DNA of 64,000 nucleotides from Peribacillus deserti (GTDB lineage: Bacteria > Bacillota > Bacilli > Bacillales > DSM-1321): contig NZ_JAFBFI010000008.1 of assembly GCF_016909175.1 (NCBI RefSeq), positions 120,114 through 184,113 on the forward strand, in the 5' to 3' direction. Within the stretch, counting starts at the first letter, position 1, and every line of letters begins with the position of its first letter. The translations under genes and the position numbers were made by a program. The notes under the pieces were generated by a model that saw only the letters and a program-made list of their open reading frames with translations, made no database searches and had not been told where the DNA came from. Positions 51,916 to 60,887 of this stretch are shown here, piece after piece.

Positions 51916-52021
51916 GTGACAATTTGGTGAAGGTTCTTGGTTTTACAGGGATTAAAAGGATAACGTGTGACAGATCTGTGAACCGCGGTGACAATTGTGT
52001 GAACAGCTTCAATTTTCGTGA
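51916..52021 (-). promoter_or_regulatory. Phased TTCACA-like repeats upstream of qox
   Basis: TCAC on the reverse strand (GTGA on the plus strand) starts at 51916, 51927, 51967, 51978, 51988, 51999 and 52018. Most steps are 10-11 bp, and several units read TTCACA, TTCACC or TGTCAC. The pattern resembles PhoP boxes or ResD sites (TTTGTGAAT-like) of Bacillus, both known to act on respiratory and phosphate genes. It lies 300-400 bp before qoxA and could also serve the divergent signal peptidase gene. Confidence 0.45.
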
Positions 52022-52323
52022 GATAGTTGTAAAGTCTTTCTTGATTGTTATTCTAAAATAACAAAATGCTTCAAATGTAATTGGTTGCTAATTACAGAGG
52101 CTGGGAGTATTATGGAAAGTTTGGAATGAAGTAATTTACTTCAGGATGAATACCCTTTTAAAGCAAGAATAAAACATAAAGAGAAAATGCAGCCACTAAA
52201 GCTGAAAGTGGAGGATTTTGAGTAATTCTTCTTCTCTATAGGTCTTATAGCTACTATAATAAAGATAAGAATTAATTAGTGATCCATGTTCAGCGCAAGG
52301 GGTCTAACAGGAGGTTTCATTTT

Positions 52324-52872
52324 ATGGAACGAAATATCAATAAAGAAATTATGTCCTGGATAAAATCAATATTATTGGCTGCTGCAATAGCATTTGTCTG
52401 CCGTCAGTTTCTATTTTCGCCTGTCACTGTTTATGGTGAATCGATGTCTCCAACCTTTAAGGATAAAAATAGAATCATAGTGACTAAAGTAAGTAAAATC
52501 CAGCATTTTGACAATGTAGTCTTTCTTGCTCCAGATGCAGAGGAACACTATATTAAACGGGTTATAGGCCTGCCTGGTGATACTGTTCAGGTAAAAGATG
52601 ATATTTTATATATAAATGGAAGAAAATATGAGGAGCCTTACTTGAAAGAGAATAAGGAAAACGTTCCTCCTGACCTGAAATTGACTGGTAATTTCACACT
52701 TGAAGAAGTTACGGGGAAAGCGAAAGTTCCAGCAGGCTGCTTATTTGTAATGGGTGACAATCGCTTAAATAGTTCGGATAGCAGAAGATTTGGTTTTATT
52801 GAGAAGAATTCCGTCATAGGGGAAGTAGTATTTCGATTTCTTCCCATAGATGTATTGGGTAAACCTGAATAA
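52324..52872 (+). CDS. Type I signal peptidase (Sip family)
   Basis: The 182-residue protein has one N-terminal membrane helix (WIKSILLAAAIAFVCRQFLF), the catalytic Ser in YGESMSPTF and the catalytic Lys in YIKRVIGLPGD. Boxes D and E appear as GDNRLNSSDSR. The length equals SipS/SipT-like enzymes, which cleave signal peptides on the outer face of the membrane. The ATG at 52324 follows GGAGG; the frame begins 15 codons earlier without a site. It is monocistronic with a terminator. A paralogue of the housekeeping Sip enzymes is likely. Confidence 0.95.
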   Translation: MERNINKEIMSWIKSILLAAAIAFVCRQFLFSPVTVYGESMSPTFKDKNRIIVTKVSKIQHFDNVVFLAPDAEEHYIKRVIGLPGDTVQVKDDILYINGRKYEEPYLKENKENVPPDLKLTGNFTLEEVTGKAKVPAGCLFVMGDNRLNSSDSRRFGFIEKNSVIGEVVFRFLPIDVLGKPE

Positions 52873-52876
52873 ATTG

Positions 52877-52907
52877 GAAAAGACGCCCGATTCGGACGTC
52901 TTTTTTC
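52877..52907. terminator. Bidirectional terminator
   Basis: AAAAGACGCCCGA and TCGGACGTCTTTT with flanking A/T-runs lies between sip and the oxidoreductase gene. Confidence 0.85.
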
Positions 52908-54940
52908 TATGCTTTTTTAACCTCAACGCGTCCTGAGAAAAATACGGCCCCGCCGCCCATATCTGAAATCCTGTCTGGTGTAAGCGAGTTTACAAGCTGT
53001 TTTGTTCCTGGAAAATCAGCCCACAAGCCTAAGGAAATGACGGCACCTGGTAAAACATCCTGGCCTACGGAAGCTTGAAGGCTGCATTCACCACGGTCAT
53101 TCCATAATATTACCTGGTCACCATTTGCAATTCCCCGCAGTATGGCATCTTCCTCATGAATAAATAATTGCGGAGCTTTTTCCATGTTTCTATGCTTTTC
53201 ATTATTTGAAAAAGTAGAGTTCAGAAAGTTATGATTTGGTGCCGGAACAAAAAGAAGTGGGAAGCTTTCCTCAGGAATTGGCATGTATGTTGGCAGCGGA
53301 GGATAGCCGTCACGCTCCATTTCTTGCGAATACAGCTCAATTTTACCGCTCGGTGTTGGCAATGTTTCTGGAAATAGGGTGTTCCTGTCTGCTTTCATAT
53401 ATTGCTCCTCGGCAAGAGCCTCAAAAGTTATGCTGTTCAGATAAGGGTTCTCAGGATGATCCAGGGCCTGGCGGATCATTTCTTCCTCGGTATCCTGAAA
53501 ACAGCTGTCATTAAAGTCCATCCCTTGTGCCAGCATGCGGAAAACCTCAACATTTGATTTTGATTCACCCCATGGTTTAATCACTGGCTGCTGCAGCTGT
53601 ATATAGTGATGCCAGTAAGAAGTATAAAAATCCGTATTTTCAAAAGATGAAGAAGCAGGTAATACAATATCAGCAAATTCCGCTGTTTCTGTTAAAAATA
53701 AATCATGAACCACTGTAAATAAATCTTCGCGCAAAAGACCTTCTCGAACCCTGTTACCTTCTGGAGCTACAACTGCAGGATTGCACCCATAGATATATAG
53801 GGAACGAATAGGGGGCTCTAGTTCGTGCAAGGCCTTCCCAATAAGGTTCATATTTATGGTCCTCGTGTTATGTGTAAGAAGGTCTGGTCTTTGTAGCGCA
53901 TCCGAGTTATGTGCCAAAAATGCTGAATTTCCTTTTATAGCACCTCCGCCTCTTTTCAGCCATTGACCAGTTAAAGCAGGAAGGCAGGAAATGGTTCGGA
54001 TGCACATTCCTCCATTGTCGTGATGCTGCGGGCCATTTCCGATCCGGATAAAAGAAGGGGAGATTTCCCCGTACATCCGTGCAAGCTTGTAAATATCACC
54101 GGCCGGTACTCCCGTAAGCATGGAAACATATGACGGATCATATTGAGCCACATGCTCTCTTAGCTCTTCGGATCCAACCGTATAAGTTTCGAGGAATTCT
54201 TTATTAGTTAAATTCTCTTTAAACAGGATATGCATAATGCCGAGTGCCAGGGCCGCATCGGTTCCCGGAAGGATGGGGATAAACCAGTCAGCCCACTTCG
54301 CGGTACGATTTCTATGTACATCGATCACTACAATTTTAGCCCCATTTTTCCGTGCCTTTTGAGCAAGTGCAATCTGATGCATGTTAGTGCTTACAGCATT
54401 CACTCCCCAGAAGATAAAAAGTTTTGCATGAACCGTTTCTTCAGGATCAGTGCCTATGCTTCCGCCCATTGTATAGCGATAGCCGGCGGAACCAGCCGAA
54501 TTACAGATTGTCCTGTCCAGCCTGCTTGCGCCAAGTCTGTGAAAAAAGCGCCGGTCCATACCTTCTGCAGACAAATTCCCCATATTACCATAAAAACTAT
54601 AAGGAAGAATGCTTTCGGGGCCATGAGAATCGATTAAATCCTTCCATCTATCAGTAATAGTATCGATTGCTTCCTTCCAGCTGATCCTCTTAAATTGTCC
54701 TGAACCTTTTTTGCCGATTCTTTTTAACGGATATTGCAGCCGCTGGCTGTCATAAAGCCGCTCAGGCATATGTCTAACCTTATTGCATATACTGCCCTTA
54801 GTAACAGGGTGGCTCGGATCACCCTCGACCCGCACAATTCTCCCACTCTTTTTATGAACAAGCAGCCCGCACTGATCCGGGCAATCCAGCGAACAAACAG
54901 AAGGAAACACTCCATCCTGCTCATCGATATAAGAAGCCAT
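52907..54940 (-). CDS. Molybdopterin oxidoreductase (YyaE-like)
   Basis: The 677-residue protein has an N-terminal Fe4S4 motif (VCSLDCPDQCGLL ... C) and the Mo-bis-MGD core, with GNMGNLSAEGMDRRFFHRLG and FWGVNAVSTNMHQ then GNGPQHHDNGG. The C-terminal dinucleotide-binding domain is complete (APNHNFLNSTFSNNE). The layout and length match YyaE of B. subtilis, of unknown electron acceptor. No dedicated Fe-S subunit or membrane anchor is adjacent, so soluble cytoplasmic action is likely. It depends on Mo-cofactor genes elsewhere. Confidence 0.9.
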   Translation of the reverse strand: MASYIDEQDGVFPSVCSLDCPDQCGLLVHKKSGRIVRVEGDPSHPVTKGSICNKVRHMPERLYDSQRLQYPLKRIGKKGSGQFKRISWKEAIDTITDRWKDLIDSHGPESILPYSFYGNMGNLSAEGMDRRFFHRLGASRLDRTICNSAGSAGYRYTMGGSIGTDPEETVHAKLFIFWGVNAVSTNMHQIALAQKARKNGAKIVVIDVHRNRTAKWADWFIPILPGTDAALALGIMHILFKENLTNKEFLETYTVGSEELREHVAQYDPSYVSMLTGVPAGDIYKLARMYGEISPSFIRIGNGPQHHDNGGMCIRTISCLPALTGQWLKRGGGAIKGNSAFLAHNSDALQRPDLLTHNTRTINMNLIGKALHELEPPIRSLYIYGCNPAVVAPEGNRVREGLLREDLFTVVHDLFLTETAEFADIVLPASSSFENTDFYTSYWHHYIQLQQPVIKPWGESKSNVEVFRMLAQGMDFNDSCFQDTEEEMIRQALDHPENPYLNSITFEALAEEQYMKADRNTLFPETLPTPSGKIELYSQEMERDGYPPLPTYMPIPEESFPLLFVPAPNHNFLNSTFSNNEKHRNMEKAPQLFIHEEDAILRGIANGDQVILWNDRGECSLQASVGQDVLPGAVISLGLWADFPGTKQLVNSLTPDRISDMGGGAVFFSGRVEVKKA

Positions 54941-54959
54941 AACAAAACCTCCTGTCGTA

Positions 54960-54972
54960 GGGGACTGTCCCC
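54960..54972. repeat. Dispersed GGGGACTGTCCCC element
   Basis: A copy of GGGGACTGTCCCC followed by ATTTCCC lies just upstream of the oxidoreductase start, near its ribosome site. Confidence 0.6.
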
Positions 54973-55125
54973 ATTTCCCGATTATTTCCCAAGTGTGATT
55001 ATGGTTAATGTTAAATGACTATCAAATTTCCATCAAGCAGGAATTGCAGATGGATAAGGTGAAAGTCTATATAAAGTGCTAGTTTAGTTAGTTTGAGATT
55101 ATCTTTTTATAAGGAGGCGGTATAA

Positions 55126-55623
55126 TTGACCGTGAATTTAATACCTTGTTCTCGTGAAAATTGGCTGGAGGCCATCTCTCTAAACGTGCATAATGACCAG
55201 GCTGGTTTTGTCCCTTCCGCGGCAGTTTCTCTTGCCAAGGTTCATATTAAACCAGATGGAGACAATGTAACTTATCTGCCCTTTTGCATTTATCATGAGC
55301 ATACAATGGTCGGGTTTATCATGCATGCTTTCGAAGAGGACACAGAAAATATGTTCTGGATTAACGGCTTCTTTATAGACGTGCGTTACCAGAAGAAAGG
55401 ATATGGACAGTCGGCACTCTTTCAAATGATCAATTATATATGTTCCCATTTTCCAAAATGTAAGGAAATACGGCTTACCGTGCACAAAAATAACAGCACC
55501 GCCCGTATGCTGTATGAAAAAATCGGTTTTAAGGCGACAGGGGAAGTATGGGATTTTGAGGTTGTAATGGCGCTGCCAATTGTAAACGGCTTATCAAAAT
55601 TGTTAAAGGGAGGTTATAAGTAA
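55126..55623 (+). CDS. GNAT acetyltransferase (spermine/BltD-like)
   Basis: The 165-residue protein starts at TTG behind AAGGAGGCGGT. Acetyl-CoA motif A appears as DVRYQKKGYGQSALFQMIN, followed by the motif B region RLTVHKNNSTARMLYEKIGF. The N-terminus (LIPCSRENWLEAISLNVHND) resembles BltD/PaiA polyamine acetyltransferases. Polyamine acetylation is a reasonable idea but is not shown here. It is monocistronic and followed by array A2. Confidence 0.82.
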   Translation: MTVNLIPCSRENWLEAISLNVHNDQAGFVPSAAVSLAKVHIKPDGDNVTYLPFCIYHEHTMVGFIMHAFEEDTENMFWINGFFIDVRYQKKGYGQSALFQMINYICSHFPKCKEIRLTVHKNNSTARMLYEKIGFKATGEVWDFEVVMALPIVNGLSKLLKGGYK

Positions 55624-55685
55624 ATATGGCCGATATGTTAAAGGAAAGAATAAATAGCTAAAGGTGAGTTTAAAAGCTAAAAGAG

Positions 55686-55819
55686 AAGCATATCAGCTTG
55701 ACATAAGCATACATTCAATGTACATAATCGTAAAACTCTAAAAATTAAGCATAAATTACAAAAACCTAAGCATAAAACTTAAAAACCTAAGCATAAGTCC
55801 CATAATCTCAAGCACAAGG
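55686..55819. repeat. Array A2: AAGCATAAA motif at 21-bp period
   Basis: Units start at 55705, 55726 (AATCGTAAA, diverged), 55747, 55768, 55789 and 55810, exactly 21 bp apart. A further unit at 55686 is 19 bp upstream; a 19-bp step also occurs once in A1. The gap sequence between units differs. It sits downstream of the GNAT gene and before the terminator at 55917. Confidence 0.82.
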
Positions 55820-55916
55820 AATTCTAACGTTAAAGTTAAAGCCAGCCGATTGTGCAAAAGCCAGAGTTTTAATTCATAAATCTGAAATTAAAACATCAAT
55901 TTCCACAAGAAAGGAT

Positions 55917-55957
55917 GATCTTAAGCTGTCATTTAGCTAAAGATCTCCCCTTTTTTT
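55917..55957 (+). terminator. Terminator after GNAT/array region
   Basis: GATCTTAAGCT and AGCTAAAGATC form a hairpin followed by TCCCC and a T-run. Confidence 0.75.
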
Positions 55958-55958
55958 G

Positions 55959-56912
55959 CTATAGGCTGCTCCTCGCGCAGATTACCTCATAAACGAGCTG
56001 GGCCCCCAGCTTGACTGTCCGTTCGCTTTCATCCAAGGCAGGGTTGACTTCGGCTATATCAAAACTCTTAATTTTCGGATGGGCTGCCAAACCGCGAAGG
56101 ATGGTTCTTACAAGTTTTGGATGCAGGCCAAAGGGAGAAGGTGCACTCACTCCGGGCGCCGAACTCGCCTCTAAAACATCGCTGCACAAGGTTAACATGG
56201 AAAAATGGTTCTTGTTTACAAACTCAGTCATCTTCTGCAGACACTGCTGAATAGAATCCGGATTGATCTCTTCCTCAAGTATGAATTCGCATCCGTATTC
56301 TGCAGCGGTTTCAAATAAAAAGGCTGTGTTTCCATTTCTCTGTATGCCTGCACAAAAGTAGCTGGCATTTTGCTTTTCATCAAGTATTTGCCGGAACATG
56401 GTGCCTGAAGAAGGCTGTTCATCATATGGTCTCATATCAAAATGTGCATCAATATTGACTATTCCCATTTTATGTCCGGCATCGGCATGGTATTTATACC
56501 CTAAATAATGGCCATAGGCCACCTCATGGCCGCCGCCGAGGATAATGGGGAATATATTTTGCTGCAGCATTCTGGCCGCAGCCTGTCCCAATTCCTCCTG
56601 GGCCGCTTCTAACCTGCCATTCTCGCAGACTATATTCCCAAAGTCGTAAATAGAAGCGCCTGCCGGCATAGGTAATGAAGCAAGGTTCTTCCTTAATGCA
56701 TCAGGTGCCTCGAAACTTCCTGCACGCCCTTGATTCCTCTTAACGCCTTCATCGCATTTGAATCCTATAATTCCTACGCTATTTGTTCCCAGATCCTGAA
56801 CTGGTTCAAAAACGCTTTTAATCTGTACCGCTTGATGAAAACGGAACATTTCCGGCCTGTCGGTGCTGTCGATTCGTCCTTTCCACATATGTGGATTAGT
56901 TGATTCATACAT
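55959..56912 (-). CDS. hutG: Formimidoylglutamase
   Basis: The 317-residue arginase-family enzyme has GGGHEVAYGHYLG, NIDAHFDMRP and SDVLEASSAPGV, in which the Asp and His residues bind the manganese pair. The N-terminus (MWKGRIDSTDR ... FRFHQAVQ) matches HutG. It splits N-formimidoyl-L-glutamate, the last step of histidine degradation, to glutamate and formamide. The length matches HutG of B. subtilis. The hutP, H, U and I genes are not in the window. Confidence 0.93.
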   Translation of the reverse strand: MYESTNPHMWKGRIDSTDRPEMFRFHQAVQIKSVFEPVQDLGTNSVGIIGFKCDEGVKRNQGRAGSFEAPDALRKNLASLPMPAGASIYDFGNIVCENGRLEAAQEELGQAAARMLQQNIFPIILGGGHEVAYGHYLGYKYHADAGHKMGIVNIDAHFDMRPYDEQPSSGTMFRQILDEKQNASYFCAGIQRNGNTAFLFETAAEYGCEFILEEEINPDSIQQCLQKMTEFVNKNHFSMLTLCSDVLEASSAPGVSAPSPFGLHPKLVRTILRGLAAHPKIKSFDIAEVNPALDESERTVKLGAQLVYEVICARSSL

Positions 56913-57003
56913 GATATCCTTCCTTTATATGAAATTTTTAGAATAGTAAAAAATCATACATGAAAATTATAAACCTTCAGAAACGAGCTGTCAGCTTCCT
57001 TCT

Positions 57004-57081
57004 GGGAAATAGGGACAGTCCCCACAAGGAAGTCAGATACACCAGCATCTGAAAAGACCGGGAAATAGGGGACTGTCCCCA
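57004..57081. repeat. Two dispersed GGGGAC-(A/T)-GTCCCC elements
   Basis: GGGACAGTCCCC (57012-57023) and GGGGACTGTCCCC (57068-57080) each follow GGGAAATA and lie 56 bp apart upstream of the ABC exporter genes. Confidence 0.7.
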
Positions 57082-57194
57082 TCAAAAAGGTGTTAAATGA
57101 GGGGGAAAGATTGTATGATTAGTATATGTAATTAATAGTTGAAGTTCGAGATATTCGTTCAGCTAAGGATAATTAGGGTTGGAGGCTATTGTAT

Positions 57195-58937
57195 ATGCGT
57201 ATTATGTTTAAGTTTTTGAAGTCTTATCGAGCATCTGCGTCAGTGGCCTTGGTCTTTATGCTGGTTGAGCTTTTTGTGGAGTTATGGCAGCCGCTTATTA
57301 TTGCGAAGATTATAGATGAAGGCATTATGAACAGTGACATTCCCTTTATTTTTAAGTGGGGTGCTGTGATGCTTGGTATATCTTTATTTGCCTTTTTTGG
57401 AGGGATTATTAATTCCTTTTTCGCTGCTCATGTAAGCCAGAGCTTTGCTTTTGATATTAGAAACAGTCTATATGAAAAAATTCAATCCTTTACTTATGCT
57501 AATTTCACAAGATTTCCAACTTCGTCCCTCATCACGAGAATGACGAATGATGTGACTCAGCTGCAGAACACTGTTTTTATGGGTCTTCGTATTATGATGC
57601 GAGCACCATTGCTGATCCTTGGAAGCACGATTATGGCATTTACGGTAAATGCTAAGCTGGCTTTAATCCTTACAGCTGTTATACCTTTCCTGACCCTTTT
57701 TCTTGCCTGGATTATGAAAAAAGGAGGATCGCTGTTTCAGTCTGTCCAAGTTAAGCTTGATGGCGTAAATAGTGTGATGAGGGAAAATTTAACGGGAATC
57801 AGGCTTATTAAAGCTTTTCTTAGAAGGAATTATGAGGGGAAACGCTTTAGCAGGGCGAATCTAACGTTAAAGGATGAAACAGTATACGCACTTCGGGTTA
57901 TGGAAACGGTTAATCCATTCTTGCTGTTCTTTATGAATATTTGCGTATTGGTTATTCTTTGGCTTGGCAGCGAGCTAGTGCCAACAAATGGAGCAGAAAT
58001 TGGCGAAGTGGTAGCAATTGTGAATTACGCAGCCAGGATTACCTCTGCTTTTTCTCCTCTATCTTTTATCATTGCAGCATTTTCAAGAGCGCGGGCTTCT
58101 GCCGGCAGAATGGCAGAAGTATTTGAAACTGCCAATGAAATGGAGGATGCGGAGGGCTCCATCCACTCTAATAGAGAAATCTGCGGTGATGTGGAATTTA
58201 TGGGCGTGTACTTTGAATATCCGGATACAGACCGGCCGATTCTTCAAGATCTGTCTTTCCGGGTGAAGGCAGGTGAAACCATAGCGATATTAGGTGCAAC
58301 CGGATCAGGGAAATCAACCTTGTTCCAGCTGATTCCAAGGCTTTATGGCACAACCGATGGGAACATCTTGATTGATGGGCATGATATCCGCTCTTATAAA
58401 CAGGAAAGTCTGCGGAAACAAATCGGTTTTGTGCCGCAGGAAGCATTGCTTTTCACCGGTACTGTAAAAGAAAATATTGCATGGGGCAAACAGGATGCAT
58501 CGCTTGAAGAAATAATAAAAGCCGCGAAAGCAGCTCAGATTCACCAAACGATTATGAAGCTTCCTAAACAATATGAAGCAGTATTAGGACAAAAAGGCGT
58601 AAATTTATCAGGAGGCCAAAAACAGCGGCTTTCCATAGCAAGAGCTTTGGTAAGAAATCCTAAAATTCTAATGCTTGATGATAGTACAAGTGCACTTGAT
58701 TTAAAAACAGAAGCGATTCTCCTTAAATCACTAAAGGAATATAAGTGTACAACATTAGTTATTACACAAAAAATCAGCACGGCGGCAGAAGCAGATTCTA
58801 TTTTGCTTTTGGAAGATGGACGCCTGCTGACTGAGGGAAGTCATGATTCTTTATTGAAAAACTCACAGCTTTATAGACAAATATTTGAATCACAGTTTGG
58901 AGAGGAGGAGCTCGAGCATGCTCAGAGATCTGTTTAG
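57195..58937 (+). CDS. Heterodimeric ABC exporter subunit, degenerate half
   Basis: The protein of about 580 residues has six membrane helices and an ABC domain with GATGSGKSTLF and LSGGQKQRLSIARAL. Walker B reads LMLDDSTSAL, where Asp replaces the catalytic Glu. The H-loop is TLVITQKIS, with Gln for the usual His. These changes mark the non-catalytic half of heterodimeric exporters such as YfiB/YfiC and BmrCD of B. subtilis. ATG at 57195 has GGAGG nine bases upstream. It overlaps the next gene by 20 bp. The substrate is unknown; multidrug export is possible. Confidence 0.9.
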   Translation: MRIMFKFLKSYRASASVALVFMLVELFVELWQPLIIAKIIDEGIMNSDIPFIFKWGAVMLGISLFAFFGGIINSFFAAHVSQSFAFDIRNSLYEKIQSFTYANFTRFPTSSLITRMTNDVTQLQNTVFMGLRIMMRAPLLILGSTIMAFTVNAKLALILTAVIPFLTLFLAWIMKKGGSLFQSVQVKLDGVNSVMRENLTGIRLIKAFLRRNYEGKRFSRANLTLKDETVYALRVMETVNPFLLFFMNICVLVILWLGSELVPTNGAEIGEVVAIVNYAARITSAFSPLSFIIAAFSRARASAGRMAEVFETANEMEDAEGSIHSNREICGDVEFMGVYFEYPDTDRPILQDLSFRVKAGETIAILGATGSGKSTLFQLIPRLYGTTDGNILIDGHDIRSYKQESLRKQIGFVPQEALLFTGTVKENIAWGKQDASLEEIIKAAKAAQIHQTIMKLPKQYEAVLGQKGVNLSGGQKQRLSIARALVRNPKILMLDDSTSALDLKTEAILLKSLKEYKCTTLVITQKISTAAEADSILLLEDGRLLTEGSHDSLLKNSQLYRQIFESQFGEEELEHAQRSV

Positions 58938-60750
58938 TCCTTTTCGGTACAAACCTATATTAGATAACAGCGGCAGTAATGAAAGCCCCCTCTCTCGAAA
59001 CAAAAAGCCCAAAGTGAAAAATCAACAGCAAACGCTAAAAAGGCTTTGGAGGTACCTTGCTGTACACCGGATACATCTGATCTTAGTAATTGCTATGGTC
59101 ATTATAAGCTCGGTCTTATCGCTGTTAGGCCCTTTTTTAGCCGGAAAGTCGATTGATCATTATATAGTAACGAAAGAAAGCAAAGGCATTCTGAAACTTC
59201 TTGCAGGCCTTGCAGTCATCTATCTTTTTACTTCCGTTACGCTCTTTTTACAAAATTACTGGATGGTTGGCATTGCCCAAAATACCGTCTCAAAGATGAG
59301 GAACGATTTGTTTAATCATCTGCATAAACTGCCGATTCCCTTCTTTGATAAAAGACAGCATGGTGAATTGATGAGCCGGGTGACAAATGATATCGAAAAC
59401 GTTAGCTCTACACTAAATAGTTCCGTCATTCAGGTTATATCGAGTATCCTTATTTTAATAGGGACTATATCTGTTATGTTATATCTAAGCCCACTATTGA
59501 CGCTGCTTACTCTCATTATCATTCCTTTAATGTATACCGGAATGAAGTGGATTACAAAGCGTACAGGAAGATTATTTAAAATTCAGCAGCGAAATCTTGG
59601 TGACCTGAATGGGTTTATTGAAGAAACGATTTCAGGCCAGAGGATTGTAAAGACCTTCTCTCAGGAGAAAAAAGTAATAGATGAGTTTATTAGTAAAAAT
59701 AGTAAATTGAAGGGTGCGGGTTTCTGGGCTTCCGCCTATTCAGGATTCATTCCTAAACTAATGAATGGTTTAAATAATTTGAGTTTTACTGTAATAGCGG
59801 CAGTGGGAGGCTGGCTTGCTTATAAGGGGCATATTTCCATCGGTACCATTGTAATTTTCGCCGAGTATTCAAGACAATTTACACGTCCTTTAAATGACCT
59901 GGCAAACCAATTTAATACAGTCTTATCAGCGATTGCAGGTGCAGAGCGTGTTTTTGACATTCTGGATGAAGAAGAAGAAGCAAACGATGAAAAAAATATG
60001 TATGATTTTCCTTATGTTGACGGAAGGGTAGAGTTTTGCGAGGTGTCCTTCTCTTATGAAGAGGAAGGAAAAACGATATCTGATATTTCATTTGCTGTTT
60101 CACCAGGTGAAACCGTGGCACTGGTCGGCGCAACAGGAGCTGGCAAAACAACCATTATTAATCTTTTATCCCGCTTTTATGATGCAGATGAGGGAAGTAT
60201 CTTAATTGATGGTAAAGAGATAAAGAAGATAAAACGAGAAGATCTGCGAAAGCATATGGGCTTTGTTCTGCAGGATTCTTATCTCTTTCAGGGTACAATC
60301 CGCGAAAACATACGATACGGACGTCTCGAGGCTTCGGATGAAGAGGTAGAAAGAGCGGCGAAGCTTGCTAATGCCCATTCGTTTATCATGAAGACACCTG
60401 GACAATATGATACTGTGTTAAAGCAGGATGGCAGCGGGATCAGCCAGGGACAGAAGCAGCTTCTCTCAATCGCCAGGGCTATCTTAGCTGATCCTTCTAT
60501 ATTAATACTGGATGAGGCAACCAGCAGCATCGATACGATTACTGAATTGAAAATTCAGGAGGCCTTACAAAGGCTGATGGAAGGCCGAACAAGCTTTGTC
60601 ATCGCACACCGATTAAATACAATTCAAAAAGCAGACCAAATTATTGTATTAAGCGACGGACAAATCATAGAAAGAGGCTCCCATCATGAATTACTATCCC
60701 AAAAAGGATATTATCTTGGTCTTTTCAACAGCCAGCTGCGAAAAATATAA
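58918..60750 (+). CDS. Heterodimeric ABC exporter subunit, catalytic half
   Basis: The 610-residue protein has six helices and a full ABC domain with GATGAGKTTI, LILDEATSSID with catalytic Glu, and AHRLNT with the His. The signature is altered to ISQGQKQLLS instead of LSGGQ. Because ABC sites form between subunits, this degenerate signature pairs with the degenerate Walker B of the preceding protein. That leaves one working ATP site. The ATG at 58918 follows GGAGAGGAGGAGC; earlier starts lack a site. The pair resembles YfiB/YfiC. Confidence 0.9.
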   Translation: MLRDLFSPFRYKPILDNSGSNESPLSRNKKPKVKNQQQTLKRLWRYLAVHRIHLILVIAMVIISSVLSLLGPFLAGKSIDHYIVTKESKGILKLLAGLAVIYLFTSVTLFLQNYWMVGIAQNTVSKMRNDLFNHLHKLPIPFFDKRQHGELMSRVTNDIENVSSTLNSSVIQVISSILILIGTISVMLYLSPLLTLLTLIIIPLMYTGMKWITKRTGRLFKIQQRNLGDLNGFIEETISGQRIVKTFSQEKKVIDEFISKNSKLKGAGFWASAYSGFIPKLMNGLNNLSFTVIAAVGGWLAYKGHISIGTIVIFAEYSRQFTRPLNDLANQFNTVLSAIAGAERVFDILDEEEEANDEKNMYDFPYVDGRVEFCEVSFSYEEEGKTISDISFAVSPGETVALVGATGAGKTTIINLLSRFYDADEGSILIDGKEIKKIKREDLRKHMGFVLQDSYLFQGTIRENIRYGRLEASDEEVERAAKLANAHSFIMKTPGQYDTVLKQDGSGISQGQKQLLSIARAILADPSILILDEATSSIDTITELKIQEALQRLMEGRTSFVIAHRLNTIQKADQIIVLSDGQIIERGSHHELLSQKGYYLGLFNSQLRKI

Positions 60751-60887
60751 CTTCTAAAGACAAGATATCTTTTATATCTGCCAGACTTTGAATTCACAAA
60801 TATAGAGAATTTTCCTCTTAAGCAGTTCATTTAGTTATGGTACTATAAGTTAAGATATCTTTATATAAAAAGGAGTCATCAGCTTAG

